Source: Brevipalpus yothersi
Lineage: Eukaryota; Arthropoda; Arachnida; Trombidiformes; Tenuipalpidae
DNA length: 64,000 nucleotides
Reading direction: 5' to 3'
Assembly: GCA_003956705.1 (NCBI GenBank)
Contig: QZCP01000323.1
Location: 191,938-255,937, forward strand
This document shows positions 38,617 to 49,242 of the stretch, piece by piece. The position numbers were made by a program, and so were the translations under genes. The notes under the pieces are model-generated. The model ran no database searches, was not told the origin of the DNA, and saw only the letters and a program-made list of their open reading frames with translations. The number at the start of each line of letters is the position of its first letter. The first letter of the stretch is position 1.

Positions 38617-39964
38617 ATATGAATCTTTCTCAGTTCGATGTACGAAGGACGATATTGGATACATTAGGTCATCTGGTGCTCATCATATCACAATCTTTAT
38701 CAGCTCTATTCCTGTCGAGAATATCTTTTCAATCACAAACCATTGACGCAATCAGTGACAAACAATCTTATCATTTCTCACCAGTTCTTTCGAGCACACT
38801 AAACAGTGATCTATCGGGCCAATATGACATCCAGTTGTGAAAGAAGGAAAGAAAGAAGGAAAGAAGGAAAGAAAGAGCGAGAGAGAAAAATTACCGGCCT
38901 TAATCTCAGCATGCGAAGAAGCAATCTATTCAATCGAATATTCTTGAATCCTCAGAATCTGATAACATCCGTCAAATTTTTTTTTCCAAAAGCTGACTGA
39001 AAAAATCGTTGACAAAAGGTAGACACATCACTTGAATCATGTCCAGCAGAAGACGCCAACGAAGAGAGAGAGAGAGAGAGAAACTCTCTCGGTGAGATAT
39101 TCTCACATACTCACTCTCATGTTCAGTTGTTAATTGCAATTGCATCACTTTATATTTTCGTGTCAGGTGAACAACATTTGCTTGTTAGTACATTTGAGAT
39201 AATATTTTTTCGAATACAAATCAATAAAATTATTGATACTTTTGCTCTCATTTTTGATTTCATCTAGTGTGTGTGTTTACTTTTCAAGATAGCCACACAA
39301 GAACGGATTAGGCATGTTTTGATTTCTCGCTTAATGCTGTTCGAAATCAAAACAACACCAGTTCATCGATTTGTTTTAACGATTATGAGGTGAAATTGGC
39401 CACTTATTTCTTGACAAAATTTAAGTTAGCCTGGCTAATAAATCAGTGTTTTACATCATTTATTCGTCATATTTATGTTCAGTGATTTCCAGTGATCACT
39501 GACAATTCAATAATCTTCTTCCTCACTACTTTTTCGCTCTCTCAGTTGAACCGAAAATCAAATCAACATTAGCATTACTACCAGTTTCAATTTGTTTGTT
39601 GAGATGCATATAATCTAAGACAAACTGTCTTCCATCATCAGGACATTTGTTGTTGGATTGTTCTATTATTCATCCTTATCGTCCACGAAGTGTGTCTTTC
39701 ATCTTGTATCTCTGTTGCCCATGTGAAACAATCAAAACGATCAATCGCTAACCAAACTCATCTCTCTCTCTCTTTCTCTCAATCTGTAAGTACAAACCTT
39801 GTTTGAACAAGAACGATCAAGTTTTATGAACATCATATTTTACCTTTAATCATTGCAACAGGCCTCATTTTTTTCTCTACTGTAAATTGATAAACCCTTT
39901 TTTTCCACATTTGAGTTGAAAAAAATTCATTTCATGTGGATGTGGTTACATTATCACCATCGAG
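37447..39964. other. Intergenic: PP1 3' UTR and endophilin-B upstream region
   Basis: No coding sequence recognised. The left part should be the PP1 3' UTR and the right part the 5' UTR and promoter of endophilin-B. It contains one CT tract and a GAAA-rich patch near 38840-38885. Confidence 0.5.
38572..38614. repeat. (CT)n microsatellite
   Basis: Uninterrupted CT repeat between the PP1 and endophilin-B genes. Confidence 0.96.
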
Positions 39965-42271
39965 ATGGACTTCAATTTGAAAACGATCAAAGGTTTTGCC
40001 ACCGAAGCTGCGACCGCTTTAAGTCGTGTTGTTCAGGTTAGTTTTATAATGATGAGAGAGGTTAGAAAAAAATGATAATCCAACCATGATGATGGATGGA
40101 TATATGCATGTATGGGACTCTTCAATGTACATTTATAACATGTTAACATTTTTTTCGTGTCTATGTGTGTGTGTGTAAAATGTTTTTCGCTAAAGCAAAT
40201 AACCATCAAAGCTTATTTCCGCTCATTGTTGATATTTTGTTAATAATAATATTTCTTTACAGTATAGTGAAGAGAAGCTCGGATTTTCCGAAAAAACTGA
40301 GCTCGATTCTCACCTAGAACATCTACTCAAACGAGTGGATTCCGTTAAAGCATGGACTGAGGCAATCGTTTACAAGACTGAATCAGTACTTCAACCCAAC
40401 CCAGGTAATTACAAGATTACATAATGGCATTTTCTCTCTCTCTCTTTCTCGATGAAAACTTGGAACGATCATCAGGATTGTGAATATATAAGCGAGTATG
40501 AGTGTTGTATATGTATAAAATACATGGGCGAGTAGCTGTATAGCTTGGCAAAAGGAAAAGGAAAAGTTCAATTGACTGTTCAATCTCTCCAGTATGACTT
40601 TCTCTTTCTGTTTCTCTCTCTCTTTCCATGTGTACAGGTATTATTGGTGGGAGGTTCATTTATTACTTGACATACCTACTTCCATAGCAAGCAGTAATGG
40701 TATATGGCCATGAGAGTAGTTGAAATTATTTCATTCATTCATATACATTCGTGACTATTTTCAACCACTTGTTATGCAGCATGGCGTAATCTTCATCTCT
40801 ATTCAGACTCTCGTCATTGTTCTTGTGCTAGTGTACTTTTCCCAGTGGCAATGTGGGAAAGAGAAGAAGAGGAGTGAAAAGAGAGAGAGAGAGAGAGCGA
40901 AAAAAAAATTTGCTTAGTCTGCTGAATACAAGGAGAAGATATCTTTTTTTTTATTTTGTTTCAACTTGTATCATTTCTCTCTTCCAGGTGCAAGAGTAGA
41001 AGATTTTATATATGAAAAATTGGAAAAAAAGAAAGAACGCTCAAGAGTTATTGAACAATTGGGCTTCGATATGATTGAAGCAGCGAAAGAATTTGGCACT
41101 GATACTCAGTATTCTCGAGCATTGATCAAAGTTGGCCAAACTCAATCGAAAATCGGTCAAAGTGAGAAAGAATTCATCAGAGCATCTTATAAAGGCTTTA
41201 TTCAACCATTGAAAAAATTTCTTGACGAAGACATGCGAAATGTCATGGTAATCATTTGATGAATATTTCCACGATACTCAGAGTTTTTTCTCATTGCAAA
41301 TCTGTATCTCTACTCCTTGTTCACACAGAAGGAAAGAAAAGTCCTGGAAACCAAGCGATTAGATTTAGATGCTGCCAAAAAAAGGTTAAGGAAAGCCAAA
41401 ACAGTTGAGCTTCAGTCAAACGTAAGTCTTCCAGATGAGATGAAATTCCCCTCAAACTAGCCATTCGTTCTTTTTCTGTCTTTCTCTCTTCTTCTCATGA
41501 CTAACATTGATCTGAAATATTTCTTCCATTACTCCATGCTTTCCTCAGTCTAAGGCTGATCTGATCATTCAGGAAGCATTTCAGGTATATCAGTGCACTT
41601 GAAATAAGTTTTGTCTCGTTTCCTTTCCCACTCTCATTACCTGAGAAGTGAAAAATTTCAACTAATCAGTATTTTTCTTTCTATCCTCTTTGATAGGCGG
41701 AAAATGAGCTTAAAAGAGCGACCGAAGAATTCAATCAGCAAGTAGAGATTACTAAATTACTTTTGGAAGGTATTTTCAGTTCTCAGGTAGGGAAAATTTT
41801 ATATTTCCACGATCATGTTGAAAATTTTCAAGCGTTTTTCTTCTCTATTTTTCATTTCTCGTTGATAATTCATGCGTTCAGGTTAATCACTTACGTTTCC
41901 TGGGAGAATTCGTTGAGGCTCAAATTCATTTTTTTGCCAAGTGCCATCAACACATGTGTGACCTACAGCGTGCTCTAGCATCATCAGACAATATATCACC
42001 ACTCTCATCTCATCTCTCTTCAACTGTGAATCTGAATATTGACAATTTGACATCTCCATCCGATGAGACATTGCCTCCACTGCCTCCGGGGAAAAAACGA
42101 GCTCGTGTATTGCTCGATTATGATGCCCAGAATTCTAATGAGCTTTCACTGCAGGCAAATGAGGTAATAACGGTATCTCATCCCTCTGATATGGAGCCTG
42201 AGTGGAGGCTTGCGGAGAGAGGAGTCAAGCAAGGTAGAGTGCCATTAGCGTATCTGGAAATCCTCGACTAA
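39965..42271 (+). CDS. SH3GLB: Endophilin-B (SH3GLB family), N-BAR plus SH3, 7 exons
   Basis: This is a membrane-curving protein of autophagy, mitochondrial dynamics and endosomal traffic. Exons: 39965-40036, 40263-40404, 40988-41247, 41329-41421, 41549-41584, 41697-41786 and 41882-42271; phases join, giving 360 residues (human SH3GLB1 365). The N-terminus begins MDFNLKTIK and runs into an amphipathic helix (LSRVVQYSEEKLG), as in endophilin-B; endophilin-A starts differently. The BAR coiled coil fills residues about 25-260, with the family signatures LQPNPGARVEDFIYEKL, ERKVLETKRLDLDAAKKRL and EITKLLLEGI. A Pro-rich linker (PPLPPGKK) leads to a C-terminal SH3 domain (ARVLLDYDA, ELSLQANEVI, GRVPLAYLEIL). 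Exon 5 is only 36 nt and phase 0 on both sides, so it can be skipped without a frameshift. Start chosen: first ATG, matching the conserved N-terminus. Confidence 0.96.
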
Positions 42272-42430
42272 AAAATGACTGTCAATATGCCAATTCATGG
42301 AGATTTTTTTTCAATATACCTATCTATGTATCAATTTCTGAGGGGCTTCTTGGGATCCTCATTCAGAAGCCTCATCATCACAAATCTGAGAATCTTTCTA
42401 CCAAATTTTTGCAATCCAAATGAAAAATCG

Positions 42431-42457
42431 AATAAATGAGTTCAAAATATGAATAAA
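42431..42457 (+). promoter_or_regulatory. Candidate poly(A) signals of endophilin-B
   Basis: Two AATAAA hexamers, at 42431-42436 and 42452-42457, lie about 160-190 nt past the endophilin-B stop codon, a typical position for a 3' UTR end. Confidence 0.55.
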
Positions 42458-43111
42458 ATATGAATGAAAATTATCGTTATCAAAACTTCATGGACGATGT
42501 GATCAAACCTTTCAAACTGAAGAAATATAAACGTTGCATGGATCATGTGCTTTCAGCGTAAAGAGATGCTTCTTGTTAGAAAGGTTCATATTTGCGGTCA
42601 TCAACGAGCCACTATCAAGTCATAGATAATGATTACGAAGTAAAGTTGGGTAAGATTTAGCAACAAAATATTTTTTGAGTCGAACCTCGTTTAATGAGTG
42701 AGCTCAAATTTGTAATCTGGAAGGAATGGGCTCAAACCTGAGAAATTCCCGATGAAAGATTAATTTGTCATTACTTCACCACAGCCAAATATCACTCAAA
42801 AATCCTGTTCACATTATTCGAGCCAGCTTTGAGCTGCATATTTTCTTTCAATGATTGTAAAAAAAGTGAATTCATCGAGGCGGAGTTTGGCAACAATATC
42901 GCTTCCACTGTTTATGTTTATGAATTTTTTGGCGAATGGAACGAAGAACTCATCGGCAAGGAATATGTGGAATTTTCGGTCACAAGATGAGCTGATTCAT
43001 CCAATTGTGTCTGTTGTGCGAGGGACTTACAATTCCCTTCTGATAGTTTCATCTTCGATTTATTTTCGCTCATCTTCTGGTGCATGATATTGAATCGAAA
43101 AGGCTCAGAAT
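42458..43111. other. Short intergenic gap upstream of ferroportin
   Basis: No supported coding sequence is seen. It is the only space available for the promoter and 5' UTR of the ferroportin gene. I looked for longer N-terminal coding sequence in frame and met a stop at 43091. Confidence 0.45.
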
Positions 43112-44701
43112 ATGAAAACAAAGCATAAACTCTATCTTGATAGAATTTTGAACTCCTGGGTAAGTGGAACATCTCTCGTGAGGAGAAGGAAAAATCTATC
43201 AAAGTGATCAATTGATAATTTTTCAGGGTGATCGATCTTGGGAATTCGCGGTCAATTTGTACACGATAAAAATTCATGGATCTTCATTGTCTCTGATGGC
43301 TATACAAGGAATATTTTCATCAATTGCAATAATAATCTTCACACCGTTGATCGGCCGGTGGATTGAACGAGAATCTCGACTTCATGAGATGAAAGTTTGC
43401 TTGATGGTCCAAAATTCGGCTACTGCAATATCGTGCATATTCTTAGCTTTATTTTTTGTTAAGGAAGATATTTCCAATCCAAAACTAGTAACAGTGAGTT
43501 GAAATGGAACAAAAATTACATACCATGAGTATTCAATCGAATTTCTGTTTCTCTTCTAGATAATTGAGTTTTTGACACCAATAATTTTGATTATTTTTTC
43601 GGCCATATCACAACTCTTCAGCTTTGCTTATTCACTATGTTTGGAGAAGGATTGGATCATAGTTCTGGCTCGAAGTGAAGAAGAGTTGTCAGGTTTGTTT
43701 GTCTGAAACCCTTTTCAAATCAACTCATCAGTGGGTGATTCTTCACAGAATGGAATTCCATGTTACAACGGATCGACTTATCATGTAAAACTATTGCACC
43801 ATCAGTAATTGGCTATCTGATGGAATTATCCAATTTGTTTTCAGTATTATTCATATTGATTTGGAATGTAGTATCAGTTTTTTTCGAATATCTAGTTTTG
43901 AAATCCATTTTCAATCACAGAAAGGATAAACTAGCTACACCAAAACCAGATTACTCATCGGAGTTGAAATTATTTGATATAAATGAGTTCAAACATTATT
44001 ATCACAGCTTTCTATTGCCGGGTATAGCATTTGCTCTCCTCTTTCTCACGGTGATAGGTTTTGATTATGAATCAGAATCTATTCCAGGCTATTTGTGTCA
44101 TAAAGGGATCAATGAAGGAGCTATTGGTCTGATCAATTTAGCGGGAGCTATTTTCGGTATCATGGGCACATATATTTTTCGAAATTTGTCAGCGAAAATG
44201 TCCTTAGAACGAGTTGGTCTTTTTGGTTTCATGACAAATGCAATACTTTCATTTCTTTGTCTAGCTGAAGTTTGGAATACAACGGGAAAAAATTCTTCAA
44301 TCGGTATCAATTTGAACTTGAGTCTTTTCTTGGCTGGTTTGTTGGCCACTCGACCTGGACTATGGATGGCCGATCTTGCAGTTAATCAGATGATCCAAAT
44401 AGACACCCCATTTCCAGCCAGCATTGGAAGTGTACAAATTAGTGTTAATTTGACTGCAGAACTATTTAAATTTATAATATTGGCACTGATGCCTGGGTTC
44501 GATCAATTCACCGTGTTGATAGTTATGTCCTTGATCCCGGGAACACTAGCTGCTATTTTATTTGGTATCTATAATCTGAGACATGAGTCGACTATGCCGG
44601 CTTCCTTGATATCATCATCGTTAACTTTTCCAACATTACATCCGAGATCCCAAACTGGATGTATCCTCAGAGAAGGGATGAAGACTTCTAGCGAGGGATG
44701 A
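43112..44701 (+). CDS. SLC40A1: Ferroportin-like iron exporter (SLC40 family), 4 exons
   Basis: Ferroportin is the major-facilitator-fold exporter of Fe(II) across the plasma membrane. Exons: 43112-43159, 43227-43493, 43560-43692 and 43749-44701; phases join, giving 466 residues (human 571). Diagnostic segments: LNSWGDRSWEFAV (TM1), IGRWIERESRL, KDWIIVLA, RIDLSCKTIAPSVIGYLM, VIGFD (TM7), GIMGTYIFR, LLATRPGLWMADLAVNQM and SIGSVQISVN. It is shorter because the long cytoplasmic loop between the two halves and the extracellular loop before TM10 are trimmed. Against human numbering as recalled, Asp39 and Asp325 are kept, but His43 is Glu, Cys326 (hepcidin contact and metal ligand) is Tyr, Asp504 is Glu and His507 is Lys. 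The first exon is just 16 codons; an in-frame stop at 43091 supports this start. The gene ends 295 bp from the METTL14 stop, tail-to-tail. Confidence 0.93.
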
Positions 44702-44996
44702 ATTTTCTCATGATTGAACTATGAATTTTTAGAACCTAAGCAACTGAAAAGAGGAACACTTTTTTGGTGCTGATAAAGTTTACAGTGATGATCATTTTTT
44801 AATCCCATTACTTTCATCTCAAAGTTATGAAATGAGATGATTTTTCTTTCTTTACAGCCCTACATCTCACAATCAACAGAATGACTCCATCAGAAGAGAA
44901 TTCCAAGATAGCCATAATGAAGAGAAAATTCTCTCACTCTCTCATGGCAGTCAAGTTTTCAATAGTAAATTGATGAGAAATGAGAAAGATTTTGAT

Positions 44997-46954
44997 TCAA
45001 AAGTTAGGTGATTTTAAGCGAATTCCCTTCTGAAGCCTGTTATTTGCGGTCATTCTATTACCACCCGATAATTGATTCTTGTTTTTTGGTACGGGAGACT
45101 TTGGTCTTAAACTTTCAATTTTATCTGAAGACCCTGTTAGATGACTGTTGGATGATTCGAAATTCTTGAGATATTTATCACAGTCATAATTGCTGTTGGT
45201 CAACCCAGGGCCGATCATCAACCAACCTAGTAGAGTCCAAAAAAATCATAAAAATCGAGGTATTTGCTATTTTCTACCACCAATAGGTGTAAGTGACATA
45301 CCTGGTCTGATAGTTGTGTCACGACCGAAGACATGGAGCCGTCGACGACCAAGACAAAAATGTTCGATTATATGAAAAATTTCTTCCGGCTTTTCGATCG
45401 AACCATACTCTGGTTCCTCACTGATGATCAAGTCTATATCAACATTGGCATGAATGAAATCACCATCAGTACTTCTCCTAACCGTACCCTTGATGCCCAT
45501 TAAACAGTGTTCTTTGGTCCGCTGAAAAATTGCTTTTGGTTCGAGATTTTTGGAGAAACCAGGATTTTTTATGTTTGTCTTGATCCAGCAGATATCTTCA
45601 CAACGTCTGAAACCCCATTTACGAAGACAATGGCGACCCAAATCTAAGCCTTCACTGGATCCACACCACAGAAAAACAAAGCTTCTCTGGGCTGCAACAT
45701 CTTCTATTGCTAATTTTTCGAGTTCTTCCCAATTCCAAAAGTCAACATTTGTCACACCTCGTGTCCTCTTATATTCTTCCAATGGAGGTTCGATGAGAAT
45801 CACATCAAATTTACAATTCAAATCTTTTAGTCGAAATTTTCTGAGATCACAGTTCAAGTACATCGGTTTGGTGTTTGTTTCACGAATTTTTTCATCTTTA
45901 CGTCGAATCAATTCTTTCAATTTAGGATATTCGTCAAATCGTTCGGCGAGACCAACATCACGAATAAAATTTTGCGGCCTCTGTCCGGTGTCCACAAAAT
46001 GTTGACAGTAATCATTATGAGGATTAGCACTCTGTGTACCCTTCGGAGGGGAGGAAGAGAGACAAAAATGATAGTCAGCTTAATTGAACAACAACAATAT
46101 GTCTTCTTTTTTTTGGCAGTGTATGTGTGTGGATCTGTCTCTGTGACGTTGCTATATTCATGAACAAAGTGGCCCGAGTAGTTAAAGTGGGCATATACAT
46201 CAACAGAGAATGATTATAGTTATTTCTTCTTCAAATCATCATCATCATCATATTATCGAGTAATATCGAATGAGAAACACAGTAAATGTAGTGGAATTCA
46301 AGTGAGCACAACATGCAAGTATGGACATGATGGAACATGTCCGTAGACGATGGAGCATTTCAGCATTGAAGAAGATCGAAGAAAGTAGAAGAATGTCAAA
46401 AATGATGGTAGAAGCTTGGAGAAGAAGAGTAAAATTACAAGTACCTTGGAAAAAATGCTTGAGTCAGTATAAATCGATGTTATTGGCTCATGAGATGAAC
46501 CATTTTCACGTTTCTCACTTTGGCTACTGCCATTATTATTATCATTATCATCATTATTATTGCTAATCAAACGGTAAATTGGTACAGAATTAGATTCTCC
46601 ACCACTACCGAGTAGCGTTCTAAATTGTGTACGATCACATTTGAACAATTTACACAATAAGTCTCGACGTAAACGAGATTGTCTTTTCATCAAACGTCTC
46701 ACCGAACCCGGTTCACTGGGAATAACATCACGACGAACATTATGATGATCAATTGAATTGACGGATGAGGCCACAAAAGTGTTGTCACGGTCAGTGTTGC
46801 TGCCACTGTTGCTGTGATTAACGTTATTATTATTATTATTATTTATACATGCTGATGATGGACAGCTTGTTGCCGGAGTTGATGGAGCAAAGGTATGAAC
46901 ATCATCACCACATTCTGCTCGCTCATCATCTTCGGTGGAATCTTTTCTCACCAT
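44997..46954 (-). CDS. METTL14: METTL14, m6A methyltransferase partner subunit, 3 exons
   Basis: METTL14 is the RNA-binding, catalytically inactive partner of METTL3 in the nuclear complex that writes N6-methyladenosine on mRNA. Exons, minus strand: 46954-46445, 46040-45302 and 45226-44997; phases join, giving 492 residues (human 456). The MT-A70 core is very well conserved: NPHNDYCQHFVDTG, RPQNFIRDVGLAERF, the EPPLEEY motif in place of the DPPW of METTL3, RSFVFLWCGS, GLDLGRHCLRKWG, RRCEDICWIKTN, FQRTKEHCLMGIKGTV, RSTDGDFIHANVDIDLII and HIIEHFCLGRRRLH. The N-terminal helix (RRLMKRQSRLRRDLL) matches the human start, but is preceded by about 90 extra residues with an Asn run (46824-46843). The C-terminus ends soon after LRPKSP and lacks the RGG repeats of vertebrate METTL14. 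The exact start is uncertain: an acceptor-like TTTCTTGCCAG lies just upstream of the chosen ATG. Confidence 0.95.
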
Positions 46955-47471
46955 AACTGGCAAGAAAGTTCCTCCTTATAAATCACTCAATCAACAAACA
47001 AATAATCAATCAATCCACCAAAATTAATTCAATTTAATTTAATTCAATATTCACCATGTCTCGAAATGTATTCCATCATCAAAACTCCTAACTGACCATC
47101 AAAATGATGAGAATATTGAATCAATATTATTGATGTGAGAATGTTTTCATTTTAATTTATCACTCATCAAGCACCCACTAGAGGTCACTGAAATCGAAAT
47201 TTTCATAAATTTTCTTATACGCATGCGCTGCAAAATGCTGGCCTGTGATTGGTTAGTAGAATTGAAAGGCTTTGTTTTGTGCTGTTTTGAGTAACTTTTT
47301 CGGCGGTTACAAAAAAGGCTCTTCTCATTGATGAGAGAGAGAAAGAATATTGTGTATGTGTTTGCATGCCTTTTTTTTAAGGATGATTTAATTGTGTTTA
47401 GTAAATATATATATATATTTAATTGATACAACATTACAATCAATTACCGTGGCTTCATTAAAATATTTTAG
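46955..47471. promoter_or_regulatory. Shared divergent promoter region, METTL14 (-) / Myb (+)
   Basis: The two start codons are 517 bp apart and point away from each other, so both promoters must fit here unless further 5' exons exist. I see a GC-rich palindromic ACGCATGCGCTG at 47219-47230, like an NRF-1 site, and an inverted CCAAT box (ATTGG) at 47248-47252, 18 nt further on. Both are typical of bidirectional housekeeping promoters. No clear TATA box was identified. Confidence 0.55.
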
Positions 47472-49242
47472 ATGTATTTACCTGGACCGTGTTCACCTCA
47501 TCACAGTGGTGTTAGTGTCGGTAATGGTAATGGTAATGTGACTGTTGGTTGTGTCAATGTGAATGTGAATGTTAATGGTGGTGTTGGTAGTAGTAATAGT
47601 GAAAGAAAGCGTCCTGCGAAGCCCATCAACAGGGGCAGATGGACCAAGGAAGAGGATAGAAAATTGAAAGATCTTGTGCTAGTCCGTGGTGAAAATTGGT
47701 CACTTATTGCTGATCATTTTCCAGATCGCACTGATTCACAGTGTCAACAGAGATGGGAAAAAGTGGTGAATCCAAATCTTGTCAAAGGCCCTTGGACCAA
47801 AGAGGTTAGTGTGAATGTTGTTTATCACTATCTTGACCTCAGGTGTTATCTAATCTGGGTAAACTGGTTAAGCTGGCTATTCAAGGATAACTTATCACTG
47901 GGCACGCTTGATGGAGATTAATTTTTTTCTTTCGAGGTTTTTTGGGCCTCATCTTTGAAACTAATTGTCCTAATATTTCTACTTGCTTATGTCTAGTCTA
48001 GGGCTCTGTTTATCACCAATGTCTTAATTTTGTTGTTGTTTTTCTTTGCTCTTACCAAATTTTTAGGAAGACGAATTAGTTGTTAGACTTGTTGGCAAAT
48101 ATGGTCCCAAAAAGTGGACTGTAATTGCAAAAGAATTGAAAGGAAGAATCGGTAAACAATGTCGAGAAAGGTGGCACAATCACCTGAATCCAAATATTAA
48201 CAAGTTACCATGGACTGATGAAGAAGAGAGAGCTATAATCGATGCCCATCGAAAATGGGGAAACCAGTGGGCAAAGATTGCTAAAATTTTACCTGGTCGA
48301 ACTGATAATGCTATCAAAAATCATTGGAATTCTACGCTCAAGAGGAAAGCTGAAGCACTTGAGCGAGGATCACCTAATCTTCCTCAACCTCGTCGTAAAC
48401 GACGGAAACGTGAAAATCACGAAAATATTACTTGCAGTACACCGAGTAGTACGAGTGTCACTGCAACACCTTCAACCTCAACCTCAACCTCCTCCTGCTC
48501 CATTTCCACTTCCAAACCTCACAGTGCATATTTTACTCCCAACAGTACCTATACTAGTATAAGAAAACCTCTCGAAATGAAGTTTGTCAACTCTATTCAA
48601 GATTCTAACTATTTTAGCCAAACTTCCTTTAATTCATCATTATCGATTTCGCATGCTGTTAATCCGGTGGCTAATGAAAATATTGTTTGTGTCAAGTCAG
48701 AAGATGATGAACTCAAGGATCTCAGTGATCTACTTCCTCCCCTCAACGCAGATCTATTGGAAAGAGGGGGAGTAGATTTTTCAAGCTTTGAAGCTGATCT
48801 TTTCCATGAAAATTTTCTCATGGACGTGTTAGACACAATGGATGCATCATCTTTATCTATAGGCTCTCTCGATAACATCGGAACCGAGCCAATCCAGAGA
48901 AAAGCTTTGAGTTGCAAAGAGGTATTCACCAATCAATGCGCACCTTTCACATGGAGGCTTTAACAATCTCTCTCTCTTTCTCTCTCTCTTTTTCTTTTTT
49001 CCTCTCCTCTTTCTCTCCACTATTTTTCACAGAATCTTTCACCTCTTCGGCCCAAACGCCCAAATTTTGTTACTTTTTCTACGCCTGATATAGTCCCCAG
49101 CACCCCATCTACATCATCTATATCGGATGAGAAGATAATCTGTGGTGGAACTCCGGACCAGATTGAACTCACCCAGCAAGCTCGAGCTTTTCTCGGGCAT
49201 TGTTCCGGTCACAGTCCTAATCTATATTCAAAATATATGTAA
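47472..49242 (+). CDS. MYB: c-Myb-type R1R2R3 transcription factor, 3 exons
   Basis: This is a DNA-binding transcription factor of the animal three-repeat Myb family, which recognises the YAACKG-type element and acts in the cell cycle (the Myb-MuvB complex in flies) or differentiation. Exons: 47472-47804, 48067-48921 and 49033-49242; phases join, giving 465 residues. Repeat 1 (residues about 54-101) starts GRWTKEEDRKL with tryptophans 19 apart (W57, W76, W95). Repeat 2 (LVKGPWTKEEDELVVRLV, KWTVIAKELKGR, CRERWHNHL) spans the first intron. Repeat 3 (LPWTDEEERAI, WAKIAKILPGRTDN, KNHWNST) follows. A basic run (RRKRRKRE) is a likely nuclear signal. The rest is Ser/Thr-rich and acidic, ending in NLSPLRPKRPNFVTF and a QQARAFLGH segment. 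If the last donor (48922, GTATTC) is not used, translation stops at 48963 with 14 other residues. The N-terminus is a Gly/Asn/Val low-complexity stretch. Confidence 0.95.
47519..47600 (+). repeat. Degenerate GTNAAT hexamer repeat in the Myb coding region
   Basis: Repeated GGTAAT/GTGAAT units in frame encode the Gly-Asn/Val-Asn stretch (residues about 17-40) ahead of the Myb repeats. It is probably disordered and expansion-prone. Confidence 0.8.

Noticed and set aside
42851..43087. 78-codon frame just upstream of ferroportin, considered as an N-terminal exon
   Set aside because: It does not resemble a ferroportin N-terminus, while the 43112-43159 exon joins in phase to the conserved WGDR motif.
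46955..46963. METTL14 start at 46963
   Set aside because: The codon there is TTG; the first ATG in frame is at 46954.
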